Counted from the stretch's first letter, positions 41,814 through 50,743 are shown. The stretch is 56,943 bases of DNA from Frateuria_A sp035695185 (GCF_035695185.1 NZ_DASSES010000189.1:1-56943); one strand, 5' to 3'. Notes: generated by a model from the letters alone, not told the origin. Numbers and translations: made by a program.

Positions 41814-42734
41814 TCAGCGACGCGCGTCGGCCGCGGCACGGATCGCGTCGGCGTGTTCGAGCAGGTCGCGCCGCTCCAGTGCGAACACGCCCATCGGGCC
41901 GACCTTGAACTCGATCCACACGAACGGCACTTGCGGCAGCAGCGCCGCCAGCGCGTGTTCGCTTTCGCCGACCTCGACGATCAGCAGGCCGTCGTCGCTC
42001 AGGTGGTCGGCAGCCTGGTCGAGAATGCGCAGGCAGATGTCGAGGCCGTCCTCGCCGGAGGTCAGGCCGAGCTTGGGCTCGTGGCTGTATTCACCGGGCA
42101 GCGCAGCGTATTCGCCCTCGGTCACGTACGGCGGATTGGAGACAATCAGGTCGTAGCGACGCCCTTTGACGCCATCGAACAGGTCGGACCTGATCGCCTC
42201 GACGCGGCCCTCGACGTGCTGGAAGGCCATGTTCTCGCGCGCCAGCGACAGTGCGTCGTCGCTGATGTCCACGATGTCCACCTGCCAGTCCGGGTGGTAC
42301 TCGGCCATGGCGATGCCGATGCAGCCGGAGCCCGTGCAAAGGTCCAGTGCACGCTCCACGTGGCGACCGTCGAGCCACGGCGCAAAGCCAGATTCGATCA
42401 GTTCGGCGATCGGCGAGCGCGGCACCAGCGCGCGGCGGTCGCTCTTGAACTTGAGCCCCGCGAACCAGGTCTCGCCGACCAGGTAGGCCACCGGCAACCG
42501 CTCGTTGACGCGCCGCTCGATCAGCTCCAGCACGCGCTTGCGCTCCTCGGCGGTGAGCCTGCCGGCGCCATAGGCCGGCGGGATGTCCGGCGGCAGGTGG
42601 AGGCTGGCCAGCACCAGGTGGGTCGCCTCGTCGATGGGGTTGTCGTGGCTGTGCCCGAAGGTCAGCCCGGCGGCGGAGAAGCGGCTGGCGCCGTAACGGA
42701 TGAAGTCGATGATGCTGGCAAGTTCGGCGGTCAC
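41814..42734 (-). CDS. prmB: 50S ribosomal protein L3 glutamine methyltransferase
   Basis: A 306-residue methyltransferase. The SAM-binding motif is ALDLCTGSGCIGIAMA, and the glutamine-methyltransferase NPPY motif is in DLIVSNPPYVTEGEY. The N-terminal domain includes YGASRFSAAGLTFGHSHDNP, typical of PrmB rather than PrmC. It N5-methylates a glutamine of ribosomal protein L3. The GTG at 42734 with AGGAAAGG upstream is the start (MTAELASII). prmB next to aroC is widely conserved. Confidence 0.95.
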   Translation of the reverse strand: MTAELASIIDFIRYGASRFSAAGLTFGHSHDNPIDEATHLVLASLHLPPDIPPAYGAGRLTAEERKRVLELIERRVNERLPVAYLVGETWFAGLKFKSDRRALVPRSPIAELIESGFAPWLDGRHVERALDLCTGSGCIGIAMAEYHPDWQVDIVDISDDALSLARENMAFQHVEGRVEAIRSDLFDGVKGRRYDLIVSNPPYVTEGEYAALPGEYSHEPKLGLTSGEDGLDICLRILDQAADHLSDDGLLIVEVGESEHALAALLPQVPFVWIEFKVGPMGVFALERRDLLEHADAIRAAADARR

Positions 42735-42815
42735 TGGCCTTTCCTGTCGGGGGCGCGGCGTGGAGGATCGGCGATTATCCCTCACCGCCGGGCCCAGGGC
42801 GAACCGCTGGCGGCT

Positions 42816-42821
42816 TATACT
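42816..42821 (+). promoter_or_regulatory. TATACT -10 element close to the psd start
   Basis: TATACT ends six bases before the psd ATG at 42828, and there is no Shine-Dalgarno sequence before that ATG. If used, transcription would start at or next to the initiation codon, giving a leaderless message. No convincing -35 hexamer is visible. Confidence 0.35.
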
Positions 42822-42827
42822 GGCCGG

Positions 42828-43679
42828 ATGACTTTCGCCGTCCTCGTCCAATACCTCCTCCCCCACCGCGCCCTCTCGCGAGTGGTCTACTGGGCCACAC
42901 GCTGGACCTGGCGGCCATGGAAGAACTTCCTGATCGGCCAGATCGTGCATCGCTACAAGGTCGACATGACCGAGGCGGCGCAGCCCGATCCGCTTGCCTA
43001 CCAGCACTTCAATGCGTTCTTCACCCGCAAGCTGAAGCCCAACGCGCGGCACGAGGACGGCGACCCGACCGCACTGGTCTCGCCGGCGGACGGGCGCATC
43101 AGCCAGGCCGGCCGCATCGTCGACGGACGCATCTTCCAGGCCAAGGGCCAGGATTACACGGCGGCCGAACTGCTTGGCGACGCGGCTGCGGCGGAGCCTT
43201 ACAAGGACGGCGATTTCGTCACGATCTACCTGTCCCCGCGCGACTACCACCGCGTACACATGCCGCTCGGCGGCACGCTGCGCGAGACGGTGCATATCCC
43301 CGGGCGGATCTTCAGCGTGGCACCGTTCGCGGTGGAGGCGATCCCCCGCCTGTTCGCCCGCAACGAGCGGCTGGTGTGTCATTTCGACAGTCCGAACGGT
43401 CCGTTCGTGGCGGTGATGGTCGGCGCGGTGCTGGTGTCGTCGGTAGCAACCGTCTGGGACGGGCTGGTGATTCCGCCCTACGCCTCGCATGTCCGCCGCA
43501 AGTCGTTCGCCGGCCAGGGGATCACGCTGGCGAGGTTTGCCGAGATGGCGCGCTTCAACATGGGCTCGACGGTCATCCTGCTGTTGCCGCCGGGGATGAT
43601 CGAGCTGGACGCGCTCGCGTCGCAGCAGACGGTGAAGCTGGGTCAGCGGCTGGGGCGGCGCCCGCTGCCCTCGGATTGA
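42828..43679 (+). CDS. psd: Phosphatidylserine decarboxylase
   Basis: A 283-residue proenzyme. The self-cleavage site is GST in RFNMGSTVILLLPPG near the C-terminus; the serine becomes the pyruvoyl group. LSPRDYHRVHMPLGG and VSPADGRISQAG are family signatures. The membrane-bound enzyme makes phosphatidylethanolamine. The usual Leu before GST is Met here. The ATG at 42828 gives a normal N-terminus; the open frame continuing upstream is shadow of prmB. Confidence 0.95.
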   Translation: MTFAVLVQYLLPHRALSRVVYWATRWTWRPWKNFLIGQIVHRYKVDMTEAAQPDPLAYQHFNAFFTRKLKPNARHEDGDPTALVSPADGRISQAGRIVDGRIFQAKGQDYTAAELLGDAAAAEPYKDGDFVTIYLSPRDYHRVHMPLGGTLRETVHIPGRIFSVAPFAVEAIPRLFARNERLVCHFDSPNGPFVAVMVGAVLVSSVATVWDGLVIPPYASHVRRKSFAGQGITLARFAEMARFNMGSTVILLLPPGMIELDALASQQTVKLGQRLGRRPLPSD

Positions 43680-43681
43680 CG

Positions 43682-43706
43682 CAAAACGTCATTCTGTGAC
43701 GTTTTG
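43682..43706. terminator. Perfect 10-bp stem-loop after psd
   Basis: CAAAACGTCA pairs with TGACGTTTTG around a five-base loop, two bases after the psd stop. The right arm ends in TTTTG, so it can terminate transcription. Its full symmetry and position 63 bp before the next gene also allow an operator role. Confidence 0.6.
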
Positions 43707-43768
43707 GGCGTACCTCGCCATGCCGCTTGGCTATGCTCCGGCCGTCTACCGGCTCCGGGGGAAAACCC

Positions 43769-44221
43769 ATGCGATCGATCGTCCCGCTCATCGCCTTCGT
43801 GCGAGGCCAGCAGCTGGAACGGCAGTTCCGCCGCATCAGTAAGCATCTCGACGCGCTGTCCGCCTCCGCCCGTGCGAGGTTGAGCCTGCTCACGCTGCGC
43901 GAAATCGGCCAGGCGGCGCGCAGCGACTTCCCGCATCTCTACGGTACGTCGCCGCAGGACCGTTACCTGCCCTGGGGCCGTGGCACCGACACCGGCCTGG
44001 CTCGCGCCAGCTCGGACAACTCGGAAATCGCCCTGCGCGGCATCGCGCTGTGGCTTGCGGTGGCTTACCACGAGACCAAGGATTCACCCCACCCGGCCGT
44101 GCGTTCGCGCCACCGGCAGTTGCTGCGCGTGGTGCGAGAGCTGAAGGAACTGCACCGCGGCGGCGCCGGCGAGCGCGAAGACGGGGCGGAGAACTGGATG
44201 CAACCAAGCGCTGCCGCCTGA
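43769..44221 (+). CDS. Uncharacterised soluble protein
   Basis: A 150-residue protein from the ATG at 43769 (MRSIVPLIAFVRGQQLERQF). It is basic and mostly helical, without signal peptide, cysteine motifs or a membrane segment beyond the mildly hydrophobic N-terminus. Recognisable phrases are LSASARARLSLLTLREIG and GIALWLAVAYHETKDSPHPA. I do not know the family. It is flanked by stem-loops on both sides and so is probably transcribed alone. The upstream in-frame ATG at 43727 would add 14 glycine/serine-rich residues with no support. Confidence 0.65.
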   Translation: MRSIVPLIAFVRGQQLERQFRRISKHLDALSASARARLSLLTLREIGQAARSDFPHLYGTSPQDRYLPWGRGTDTGLARASSDNSEIALRGIALWLAVAYHETKDSPHPAVRSRHRQLLRVVRELKELHRGGAGEREDGAENWMQPSAAA

Positions 44222-44231
44222 AAAACCCTTC

Positions 44232-44299
44232 CTGGCGGGAAACCCGCCAGCGAAGATGCCCCCGGTCCCACTGGCGCCTGGGGCCCGCCAGGCGGGCCC
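44232..44299. terminator. Two stem-loops between convergent genes
   Basis: CTGGCGGG-aaa-CCCGCCAG at 44232-44250 and GGGCCCGC-cag-GCGGGCCC at 44281-44299 lie between the plus-strand unknown gene and the minus-strand transglycosylase gene. Neither has a T-run. Their placement suggests one for each direction. Confidence 0.5.
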
Positions 44300-44315
44300 G
44301 GCATGGAGGCCCGTA

Positions 44316-45797
44316 TCAGCGCCGACACGCGGGCAACCGCAACACCTGCCCCGCGCGGATACGGTGGTGCTTGAGGTCATTGAGGTCGGACAGCTCGCGC
44401 ACGTCCGAGCAACCCAGCCGGTGCACGATGCCGATCAACGTGTCGCCGCGGCGCACGACGTAGCGCGAGTGCGGATGCACGGTCCGGCGCGGCTCGGGCC
44501 TGACCACCTCCGGCACCACCGCCGAGTGCAGGTCGCTCGCCAGGATTGGCCACGGCCCGTCGATACAGCGGGAGGCATAGACGCTCTCCAGTTCCTTGGG
44601 CACCTGCAACTGGGTGCCGGCCGGCTGCTGGTCCTGCGGGTTGAGCCGCGGATTGAGGTTGCGCAGGGTGCGGAACCAGCCGTTGTCCATGCCCTGGGCC
44701 GAGCCCAGGCAGATGGTCAGTTCGGACAGCGAGGCCGGGCGCTTGAGGGTGACGTGGCCCGGCGCGCCGTCGATCTTGGGGAAATGCAGGTTGTAGCTGT
44801 CCGGGTGCAGGAAAAGCCACGCCGCCGCCAGGACCGCCGGCACGTACTCGCGGGTTTCCTCCGACAGCTGGTTGTAGATCGCCGGGTCGTAGAAGCTGAC
44901 ATCGGTATTGCCGTTCACCATCCGGCGCATTCGGCCTTCGCCGCCGTTGTAGGCGGCCAGCGAGAGCTCGAGGTTGTCGTTGAACGCCTTCAGTTGCTCG
45001 TCCATGTAGGCGGCGTTGGCGCGCGCCGATTCGGACGGATCGAACCGGGTATCGAAGCCGTTCTGGCTGTTCAGGCCGAAGCGCAGTCCGGTGGCGTACA
45101 TGAACTGCAGCGGGCCGGCGGCGCCCGAGCGCGAGACCGCGTGGACCTTGCCGCCGGACTCCTTGGCCATGATGCCGAAGAGCAGCGCCTCCGGCAGGTC
45201 CGCTTTCTCGTACTGCGGCCACATCTCGTAGCGCATGTACTGGTAGTTGACCCAGGTATCGACCAGGTTCGAGCGCCACTGGGTCAGCCACATTTCCAGC
45301 GCGGCCTTGACCGGCCCGTTCATGGCGATCAGCTCGGAGAGCTTGTGCCCGCGCAGCAGGGTGACCGCACGCTGTGCCTGCGGCAGCGCCGCGGCGCCAC
45401 CGGGCTCGCTGGCGACGGCTTCCTCCGGCGATTGCTCGCCCACGGTTTCCAGGTCGTCAGCGCCGAAGAAGCTGCCGTCCTTCAGGCGCAGCAGGCGGTC
45501 GAACACGGAGAAGAAGCGCTGCGAGTCGCAACCGGGCGTGTCACCGCAGCGCGCCGCGGCCTGCTTGAGGCTGTCGAGCGAGTCCTCGAGGCTCTGCTCC
45601 GACGCCTGGTCGTCGCCTTCGCGCGCCTGTTGCAGTGCGGTCTCGTAGCCCTTGCTGGCCTGGTCGAGCTGCGTATACAGCGCGTTCACGCCATCAGGCG
45701 CGCGACTGCCGCCTCCGCTGGCACAGGCGGTAAGCAGGACGAGCCCGGCAGCCAGCGGCGCCAGGCGGAAACGGTGGGCAAGGGTAGACAGCGGCAT
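44316..45797 (-). CDS. Membrane-bound lytic murein transglycosylase, MltD-like
   Basis: A 493-residue lipoprotein with the lipobox VLLTAC in its first 30 residues. The SLT catalytic domain has Glu in LLFGIMAKESGGKVHAVSRS, GAAGPLQFM and LAAYNGGEGRM. A C-terminal LysM domain (YVVRRGDTLIGIVHRLG to RIRAGQVLRLP) binds the wall. MltD-type enzymes cleave glycan strands to 1,6-anhydromuropeptides. The ATG at 45797 is preferred; another in-frame ATG nine codons upstream is possible, and neither has a good Shine-Dalgarno sequence. A long charged insert precedes the catalytic domain. Confidence 0.9.
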   Translation of the reverse strand: MPLSTLAHRFRLAPLAAGLVLLTACASGGGSRAPDGVNALYTQLDQASKGYETALQQAREGDDQASEQSLEDSLDSLKQAAARCGDTPGCDSQRFFSVFDRLLRLKDGSFFGADDLETVGEQSPEEAVASEPGGAAALPQAQRAVTLLRGHKLSELIAMNGPVKAALEMWLTQWRSNLVDTWVNYQYMRYEMWPQYEKADLPEALLFGIMAKESGGKVHAVSRSGAAGPLQFMYATGLRFGLNSQNGFDTRFDPSESARANAAYMDEQLKAFNDNLELSLAAYNGGEGRMRRMVNGNTDVSFYDPAIYNQLSEETREYVPAVLAAAWLFLHPDSYNLHFPKIDGAPGHVTLKRPASLSELTICLGSAQGMDNGWFRTLRNLNPRLNPQDQQPAGTQLQVPKELESVYASRCIDGPWPILASDLHSAVVPEVVRPEPRRTVHPHSRYVVRRGDTLIGIVHRLGCSDVRELSDLNDLKHHRIRAGQVLRLPACRR

Positions 45798-45937
45798 GAC
45801 GAAAGCTTGACGGCAGGAATACATTCACCTTAGCGCATGCACCCCCGATGCCAAAACCGCGGCGCCCGCCAGAATCTCTGAACTGCGACCTGCATCCGCC
45901 TGGCTACAATCGCCCATCCCACGCACGGAGCGCCTGC

Positions 45938-47434
45938 ATGTCCGAGATCCTGGTTGGCCGCAATGACACCGCCGAGGTGATGCTGGAACCGCGCTACGGC
46001 AACCGCCACGGCATGGTGGCCGGCGCCACCGGCACCGGCAAATCGGTCTCGCTGATGGTGCTGGCCGAAGGCTTCTCCCGCCTGGGCGTGCCCTGCGTGC
46101 TGGCCGACGTGAAGGGGGACCTGGCCGGCCTGGCCGTGCCGGCAAGCGAGCCCGACGACAGGATCCAGGCGCGCCTGTCGAAACTCCGCCTCGCCGACTG
46201 GCAGCCGCAGGCCAACCCGGTGATCTTCTGGGACCTCTACGGCAAGCACGGCCATCCGCTGCGCACCACCGTCAGCGAAATGGGCCCCACCCTGCTCGGC
46301 CGCGTGCTGGAACTCAACGACATCCAGCAGGGCGTGCTGGAAATCGTGTTCAAGCTGGCCGACGACCAGGGCTGGCTGCTGCTGGACCTGGCCGACCTGC
46401 GCGCCCTGCTCGCCTTCGCCGCGGAAAACGCCAAGGACATCTCCGCCCAGTACGGCCTGATCGGCAAGACCAGCATCGCCGCCATCCAGCGCGCGCTGCT
46501 GGCGCTCGAACAGGCCGGCGGAGAGAACTTCTTCGGCGAGCCTGCGCTCGAACTCTCCGACCTGATGCGCCAGGACATGAGCGGCCGCGGCGTGGTCAAC
46601 GTGCTCGCCGCCGATCAGCTGATCCTCAAGCCGCGCCTCTACGCGACCTTCCTGCTGTGGCTGCTGTCCGAGCTGTTCGAGCAGTTGCCGGAAGTGGGCG
46701 ACCTGGACCGGCCCAAGCTGGTGTTCTTCTTCGACGAGGCGCACCTGCTGTTCGACGACTGCCCGCCCGCATTGCGCCAGCGCGTGGAGCAGGTGGTGCG
46801 GCTGATCCGCTCCAAGGGCGTGGGCGTGTACTTCTGCTCGCAGAACCCGGACGACGTGCCCGAAGAGATCCTGGGCCAGCTCGGCAACCGCATCCAGCAC
46901 GCCCTGCGTGCGTTCACCCCGCGCGACCAGAAGGCGGTGCGCGCGGCCGCCGAGACCTTCGCCCCCAACCCGAAGCTCGACGTGGCCGAGGCGATCGGCC
47001 AGCTCGGCGTCGGCGAGGCGCTCGCCTCGACCCTGCGCGAGGGCGGCGTGCCCAGTCCGGTCGAGCGCGTGATGGTGGCCACGCCACGCTGCCGCATCGG
47101 CGCCATCAGCGAGGCCGAGCGCACGACGGTGCGCCAGCGCTCGCCGGTCGGCGGCAAGTACGACACGCCGCTCAACCGCGACTCGGCGGCCGAGATGCTT
47201 GCCCGTCGCACCGACGCCCGGACGGCCTCGGCGACGACCGCCGCCGAGCCGCCCGCGCCCGCATCGGACACCGGCGCCTGGAGCGGCGCCGTGCACGACG
47301 CGCTGTTCGGCACCAGGCGTCGCCAGGGTCTGCTCGAAACCATGGGCAAGCAGGCCGTGCGCACCATGGGCAGCCAGCTGGGCCGGCAGGTCCTGCGCGG
47401 CGTGCTGGGTGGCATCTTCGGCGGGAGGCGTTGA
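45938..47434 (+). CDS. HerA/YjgR-like DUF853 ATPase
   Basis: A 498-residue P-loop ATPase of the HerA-FtsK superfamily. Walker A is GATGTGKS (residues 29-36), and Walker B lies in KLVFFFDEAHLLF. RSKGVGVYFCSQNPDDVPEE is the conserved sensor region. The C-terminus is alanine-rich and ends with basic helices and GGIFGGRR. The YjgR/DUF853 branch is widespread but without assigned function. An ACGGAG Shine-Dalgarno sequence and a TACAAT -10-like box (45905-45910) precede the ATG. No HerA-linked nuclease (NurA) is adjacent. Confidence 0.9.
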   Translation: MSEILVGRNDTAEVMLEPRYGNRHGMVAGATGTGKSVSLMVLAEGFSRLGVPCVLADVKGDLAGLAVPASEPDDRIQARLSKLRLADWQPQANPVIFWDLYGKHGHPLRTTVSEMGPTLLGRVLELNDIQQGVLEIVFKLADDQGWLLLDLADLRALLAFAAENAKDISAQYGLIGKTSIAAIQRALLALEQAGGENFFGEPALELSDLMRQDMSGRGVVNVLAADQLILKPRLYATFLLWLLSELFEQLPEVGDLDRPKLVFFFDEAHLLFDDCPPALRQRVEQVVRLIRSKGVGVYFCSQNPDDVPEEILGQLGNRIQHALRAFTPRDQKAVRAAAETFAPNPKLDVAEAIGQLGVGEALASTLREGGVPSPVERVMVATPRCRIGAISEAERTTVRQRSPVGGKYDTPLNRDSAAEMLARRTDARTASATTAAEPPAPASDTGAWSGAVHDALFGTRRRQGLLETMGKQAVRTMGSQLGRQVLRGVLGGIFGGRR

Positions 47435-47551
47435 ATGGCCCCGGTCACCACCGACACGGGGCTGCCCGCTGCCCTGGGCCCGCCGGATGAGGCATCGGCG
47501 CTTGCCGAAGTGGCGGCCGCGCCGCCGTGCCGACCGGCGGGCACCGCATGA
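47435..47551 (+). CDS. Candidate 38-residue small protein between the HerA-like gene and greB
   Basis: The ATG follows the HerA-like stop directly (TGAATG). It has a strong GGGAGG Shine-Dalgarno sequence about seven bases upstream, inside the end of that gene. The frame reads MAPVTTDTGLPAALGPPDEA and continues alanine-rich to a TGA that overlaps the greB ATG (ATGA). No homology recognised. Good initiation signals at one end and a coupling overlap at the other make it more credible than chance, but it could act only as a translational bridge. Confidence 0.4.
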   Translation: MAPVTTDTGLPAALGPPDEASALAEVAAAPPCRPAGTA

Positions 47552-48054
47552 GCCGCTGGCGCCCGCCCGCCCCTTCCTCGACCGCGATCGTGACGCGGGA
47601 GGGCTTCGAGAAACTGAAGGCCGAACTCGACCATCTCTGGCACACGTTGCGCCCGGAGGTGGTCAAGGCGCTCGCCGCGGCCGCCGCCGAGGGCGACCGC
47701 TCGGAGAACGCCGAGTACACCTACCGCAAGAAACAGCTGGGGGAAATCGACCGCCGCGTGCGCTACCTCAGCAAGCGCATCCCCCTGCTCAAGGTGGCCG
47801 AGGGCATGCCGGCCGACCGCGGGACGGTGTTCTTCGGCGCCAGCGTGGAGCTGGAGAACGCCCACAGCGGCGAAACGGTGCGCTACCGCATCGTCGGGCC
47901 GGACGAGACCGACGCGCGGCGCGGCTGGATCAGCATCGACTCGCCGATGGCACGCGCGCTGCTCAAGAAACGGCTGGACGACGAGTTCGAGGTGGAACTG
48001 CCGGGCGGCCCGACCCGCTTCGCCATCGTCGCGGTCGACTACACGTCCGGCTGA
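47548..48054 (+). CDS. greB: Transcription elongation factor GreB
   Basis: A 168-residue Gre factor. The N-terminal coiled coil carries the acidic tip AEGDRSENAEYTYRKKQLGE, and the C-terminal FKBP-like domain contains ISIDSPMARALLKKR. The YRKKQLGEIDRRVRYLSKR segment is the GreB variant. It stimulates RNA cleavage by backtracked RNA polymerase. The ATG at 47548 overlaps the preceding candidate small ORF; a GTG seven codons upstream is possible. The last 16 bp overlap the convergent DUF202 gene. Confidence 0.93.
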   Translation: MSRWRPPAPSSTAIVTREGFEKLKAELDHLWHTLRPEVVKALAAAAAEGDRSENAEYTYRKKQLGEIDRRVRYLSKRIPLLKVAEGMPADRGTVFFGASVELENAHSGETVRYRIVGPDETDARRGWISIDSPMARALLKKRLDDEFEVELPGGPTRFAIVAVDYTSG

Positions 48055-48443
48055 CTGCCCAGCGCCGCCAGTTCCTGGCCCACATACACCACCAAAAACA
48101 GACCCAGCAGCACCAAAATCGCCGCCAGCAGCTTCTCGCCGACCGGTCCGGCGTAGGCCTCCATGCGCTCCTGCGCGATGTCGCGGCGGTTGCGCAGGAA
48201 GCGTGCCGACGCGAGCAGGATGATCAGCGCGCCGAACACGATCAGCAGCAGACCGACCCATTCAGTCAAACGCAGGTGCAGGTGCAGCTTGCGCGCCGCG
48301 TGCGAGGCGCTCGACGAGGCATAGGTGAGGAACAGGTCGAAGCGTTCGACCAGGAAGCCGAATGCCATCACCGCGATCGCGGTGCGCACCCAGGCCAGGT
48401 AGGTGCGTTCGTTGGCCGCGTGGTCGTTGAAACGCGGGATCAC
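48039..48443 (-). CDS. DUF202 (YidH-like) membrane protein
   Basis: A 134-residue protein. NDHAANERTYLAWVRTAIAV is the DUF202 signature, followed by three membrane helices (about residues 15-38, 60-82 and 105-126). Function unknown; related domains occur in VTC polyphosphate complexes and YidH. A GTG at 48443 is the only sensible start. It overlaps the 3-prime end of greB tail to tail by 16 bp. Confidence 0.88.
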   Translation of the reverse strand: MIPRFNDHAANERTYLAWVRTAIAVMAFGFLVERFDLFLTYASSSASHAARKLHLHLRLTEWVGLLLIVFGALIILLASARFLRNRRDIAQERMEAYAGPVGEKLLAAILVLLGLFLVVYVGQELAALGSQPDV

Positions 48444-48502
48444 GCTGCGTTGCTCGTCTCTAGGCGGGTGCCCAGCGTTGCGCCCGCTGCGTCAAGGCGC
48501 CG

Positions 48503-49324
48503 TCAGCCTCGCCCCCGCGCACGAGGCAGCGCCAGGGGCGCAGGGTAGCGGCGACCCGGACGCAACGGGCGATAGCACGGGGCGTGATGATGAAAGGCCT
48601 CGCGGTCGCCATCCGGGTGCCAGCCCGGCACACCCGAGAGCGGCAGCGGGCGCAGTTCCTGCGGATCGCGCAGCACGCGACCGTCCTCGATGGCCCGGGC
48701 GACCAGCCCGCAGGCCGGGGTTTCGTCGTCGCCCAGCAGGGCCAGCGCCTTGCCGACCAGCAGCTTGTCCGGCGTGAGCCCATGTTCCAGCAAGGCATGG
48801 CCGAAGACCACCAGCGCCAGCCGGCCATCGGTCCAGGCGGCGCGCTCGCGCCAGAAAAGACCGTGCCAGTCGTGCGCATCCCACAAGGCGAGCAGGCGCT
48901 CATCGCACACCCGGAGGATGACACCGCCTTCGTCAAAATGGGTCAGCGCACACTGCGGGCGTGAGCGTTGCCGGGGGCCGACCCGGGCCACTTCCAGTAC
49001 CTGCTGCGCGTTGAGTGCATGCTTGAGGGGCGCATGGCGCAGCCACACCAGCGCATTGAACAGGTCGTGCCAGTTGCGCTCGCGGGTGGCGATGGCGCCG
49101 CTGTGGGCAATGCGTTGTTCGTAGTGGCGGCCATCGGCCAGCAGCTCGGGCGTCTGTGCCACGAAGCGCTCGCGGGCTCCGGCGGGCCAGCGCGCATTGA
49201 GCGCATCGAGCGAGGGCCATTCAGGCCCTTGCAGCAAGTCGGCGAACTCGCCCCAGCCAGCCAGCGGCGGTCGCCCGAACACGGCCGGATCGACCGCCTC
49301 GCGCGCCGGCGCGACGTAGCGCAT
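48503..49324 (-). CDS. DUF3025 family protein
   Basis: A 273-residue soluble protein. The core RNWHDLFNALVWLRHAPLKHALN and FGHALLEH match DUF3025 as I recall it, and the C-terminus has GWHPDGDREAFHHHAPCYRP. Histidines are clustered, which could mean metal binding, but the family has no assigned function. The ATG at 49324 comes 6 bp after the rimO stop, so it is probably translated from the rimO transcript. Confidence 0.8.
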   Translation of the reverse strand: MRYVAPAREAVDPAVFGRPPLAGWGEFADLLQGPEWPSLDALNARWPAGARERFVAQTPELLADGRHYEQRIAHSGAIATRERNWHDLFNALVWLRHAPLKHALNAQQVLEVARVGPRQRSRPQCALTHFDEGGVILRVCDERLLALWDAHDWHGLFWRERAAWTDGRLALVVFGHALLEHGLTPDKLLVGKALALLGDDETPACGLVARAIEDGRVLRDPQELRPLPLSGVPGWHPDGDREAFHHHAPCYRPLRPGRRYPAPLALPRARGRG

Positions 49325-49330
49325 GGAGGC

Positions 49331-50668
49331 CTAGACGACCTTCAGCAGCGGTTGCGCCAGGCGTGCGTGCAGGTCGTGCTCATCGGCGCCCTCGACCACC
49401 ACCTGCACGAACTGGCCCGGCTTGAGGGCCTGGCCATCGGCGATGTGCACGACGCCGTCGATCTCCGGCGCATCGGCGGCCGAACGTGCCACCGCTCCTC
49501 CGGCCCCGGCCTCGTCGACCAGCACGGTGAGCGTACGCCCGAGCTTGCGCTGCAGCTTGGCCGCGGAAATCTCCGCCTGCACCGCCATGAAGCGTTCCAG
49601 GCGGTCCTCCTTGAGCTCCTCGGACACCGGATCGGGCAGCCCGTTCGCCTTGGCGCCCTCCACCGGCGAGTAGGCGAAGGCCCCGACGCGGTCCAGTTCC
49701 GCCTCGCGCAGGAAGTCGAGCAGCTCCTCGAACTCGGCGTCAGTTTCACCGGGGAAGCCGACGATGAAGGTGCTGCGCAACGTGATGTCCGGCACCGCCG
49801 CGCGCCAGTTGCGGATGCGCTCGAGCGTCCGGTCGATGTTGCCCGGCCGCTTCATCAGCTTGAGGATGCGCGGGCTGGCGTGCTGGAACGGGATGTCCAG
49901 ATAGGGAAGGATCTTCCCCTCGGCCATCAATGGCATCACCTCGTCCACGTGCGGGTACGGGTAGACGTAATGCAGGCGGGTCCACACCCCCAGTTCCGAT
50001 AGCCCCTGGCACAGCTCGGTCATGCGCGTGCGGTACGCCTTGCCGCGCCACTCGCGCTCGGCGTACTTGAGGTCCACGCCGTAGGCGCTGGTGTCCTGCG
50101 AGATCACCAGCAGTTCCTTGACGCCGCCCTTGACCAGCTTCTCGGCCTCGACCAGCACCTGGTCGACCGGGCGCGAGACCAGGTCGCCGCGCATCGAGGG
50201 AATGATGCAGAAGCTGCAACGGTGATTGCAGCCTTCGGAGATCTTCAGGTAGGCGTAGTGCTTGGGCGTCAGCTTGATGCCGGTGTCGGGGATGATGTCC
50301 AGCAGCGGGTTGCGCTGAGGTGGCAGGGCCGTGTGCACCGCGCTCATCACGCTGGCGTAGTCCTGCGGGCCGCTGATGGAGAGCACTTCCGGATAGGCCT
50401 CGCGGATCAGCTCGGAGCGTTTGCCCAGGCAGCCGGTGACGATTACCTTGCCGTTCTCGTGCAGCGCCTCGCCGATCGCGTCCAGCGATTCCTGCACGGC
50501 CGCGTCGATGAAACCGCAGGTGTTGACCACCACCGCATCGGCCGCCTGGTAGCTGGGGACGATCTGGTAGCCCTCGACCTTGAGCTGGGTGAGGATGCGC
50601 TCGGAGTCGACCATCGCCTTGGGGCAGCCGAGGCTGACGAAACCGATCTTGGGGGAAGCCTGCGACAT
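49331..50668 (-). CDS. rimO: Ribosomal protein S12 methylthiotransferase
   Basis: A 445-residue radical-SAM enzyme. The N-terminal MTTase domain has cysteines in VSLGCPKAMVD (Cys15), VVNTCGFID and VTGCLGKR. The radical-SAM cluster is CNHRCSFC, and a TRAM domain closes the protein. SLGCPKAMVDSE distinguishes RimO from MiaB. It methylthiolates an aspartate of S12. The ATG at 50668 gives the standard start. A TATAAT -10 for this strand lies at 50704-50709. Confidence 0.97.
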   Translation of the reverse strand: MSQASPKIGFVSLGCPKAMVDSERILTQLKVEGYQIVPSYQAADAVVVNTCGFIDAAVQESLDAIGEALHENGKVIVTGCLGKRSELIREAYPEVLSISGPQDYASVMSAVHTALPPQRNPLLDIIPDTGIKLTPKHYAYLKISEGCNHRCSFCIIPSMRGDLVSRPVDQVLVEAEKLVKGGVKELLVISQDTSAYGVDLKYAEREWRGKAYRTRMTELCQGLSELGVWTRLHYVYPYPHVDEVMPLMAEGKILPYLDIPFQHASPRILKLMKRPGNIDRTLERIRNWRAAVPDITLRSTFIVGFPGETDAEFEELLDFLREAELDRVGAFAYSPVEGAKANGLPDPVSEELKEDRLERFMAVQAEISAAKLQRKLGRTLTVLVDEAGAGGAVARSAADAPEIDGVVHIADGQALKPGQFVQVVVEGADEHDLHARLAQPLLKVV

Positions 50669-50743
50669 GGGTGGATACCGGGGAAGTGCTGGATAAACGG
50701 GCAATTATACGGGGAATGCGGGCGCCCGCGGCCGCCCCTTCAC

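Noticed and set aside
41814..43490. Extension of prmB upstream to a 558-codon protein
   Set aside because: The upstream part is antisense to psd. The family start and Shine-Dalgarno sequence agree with GTG at 42734.
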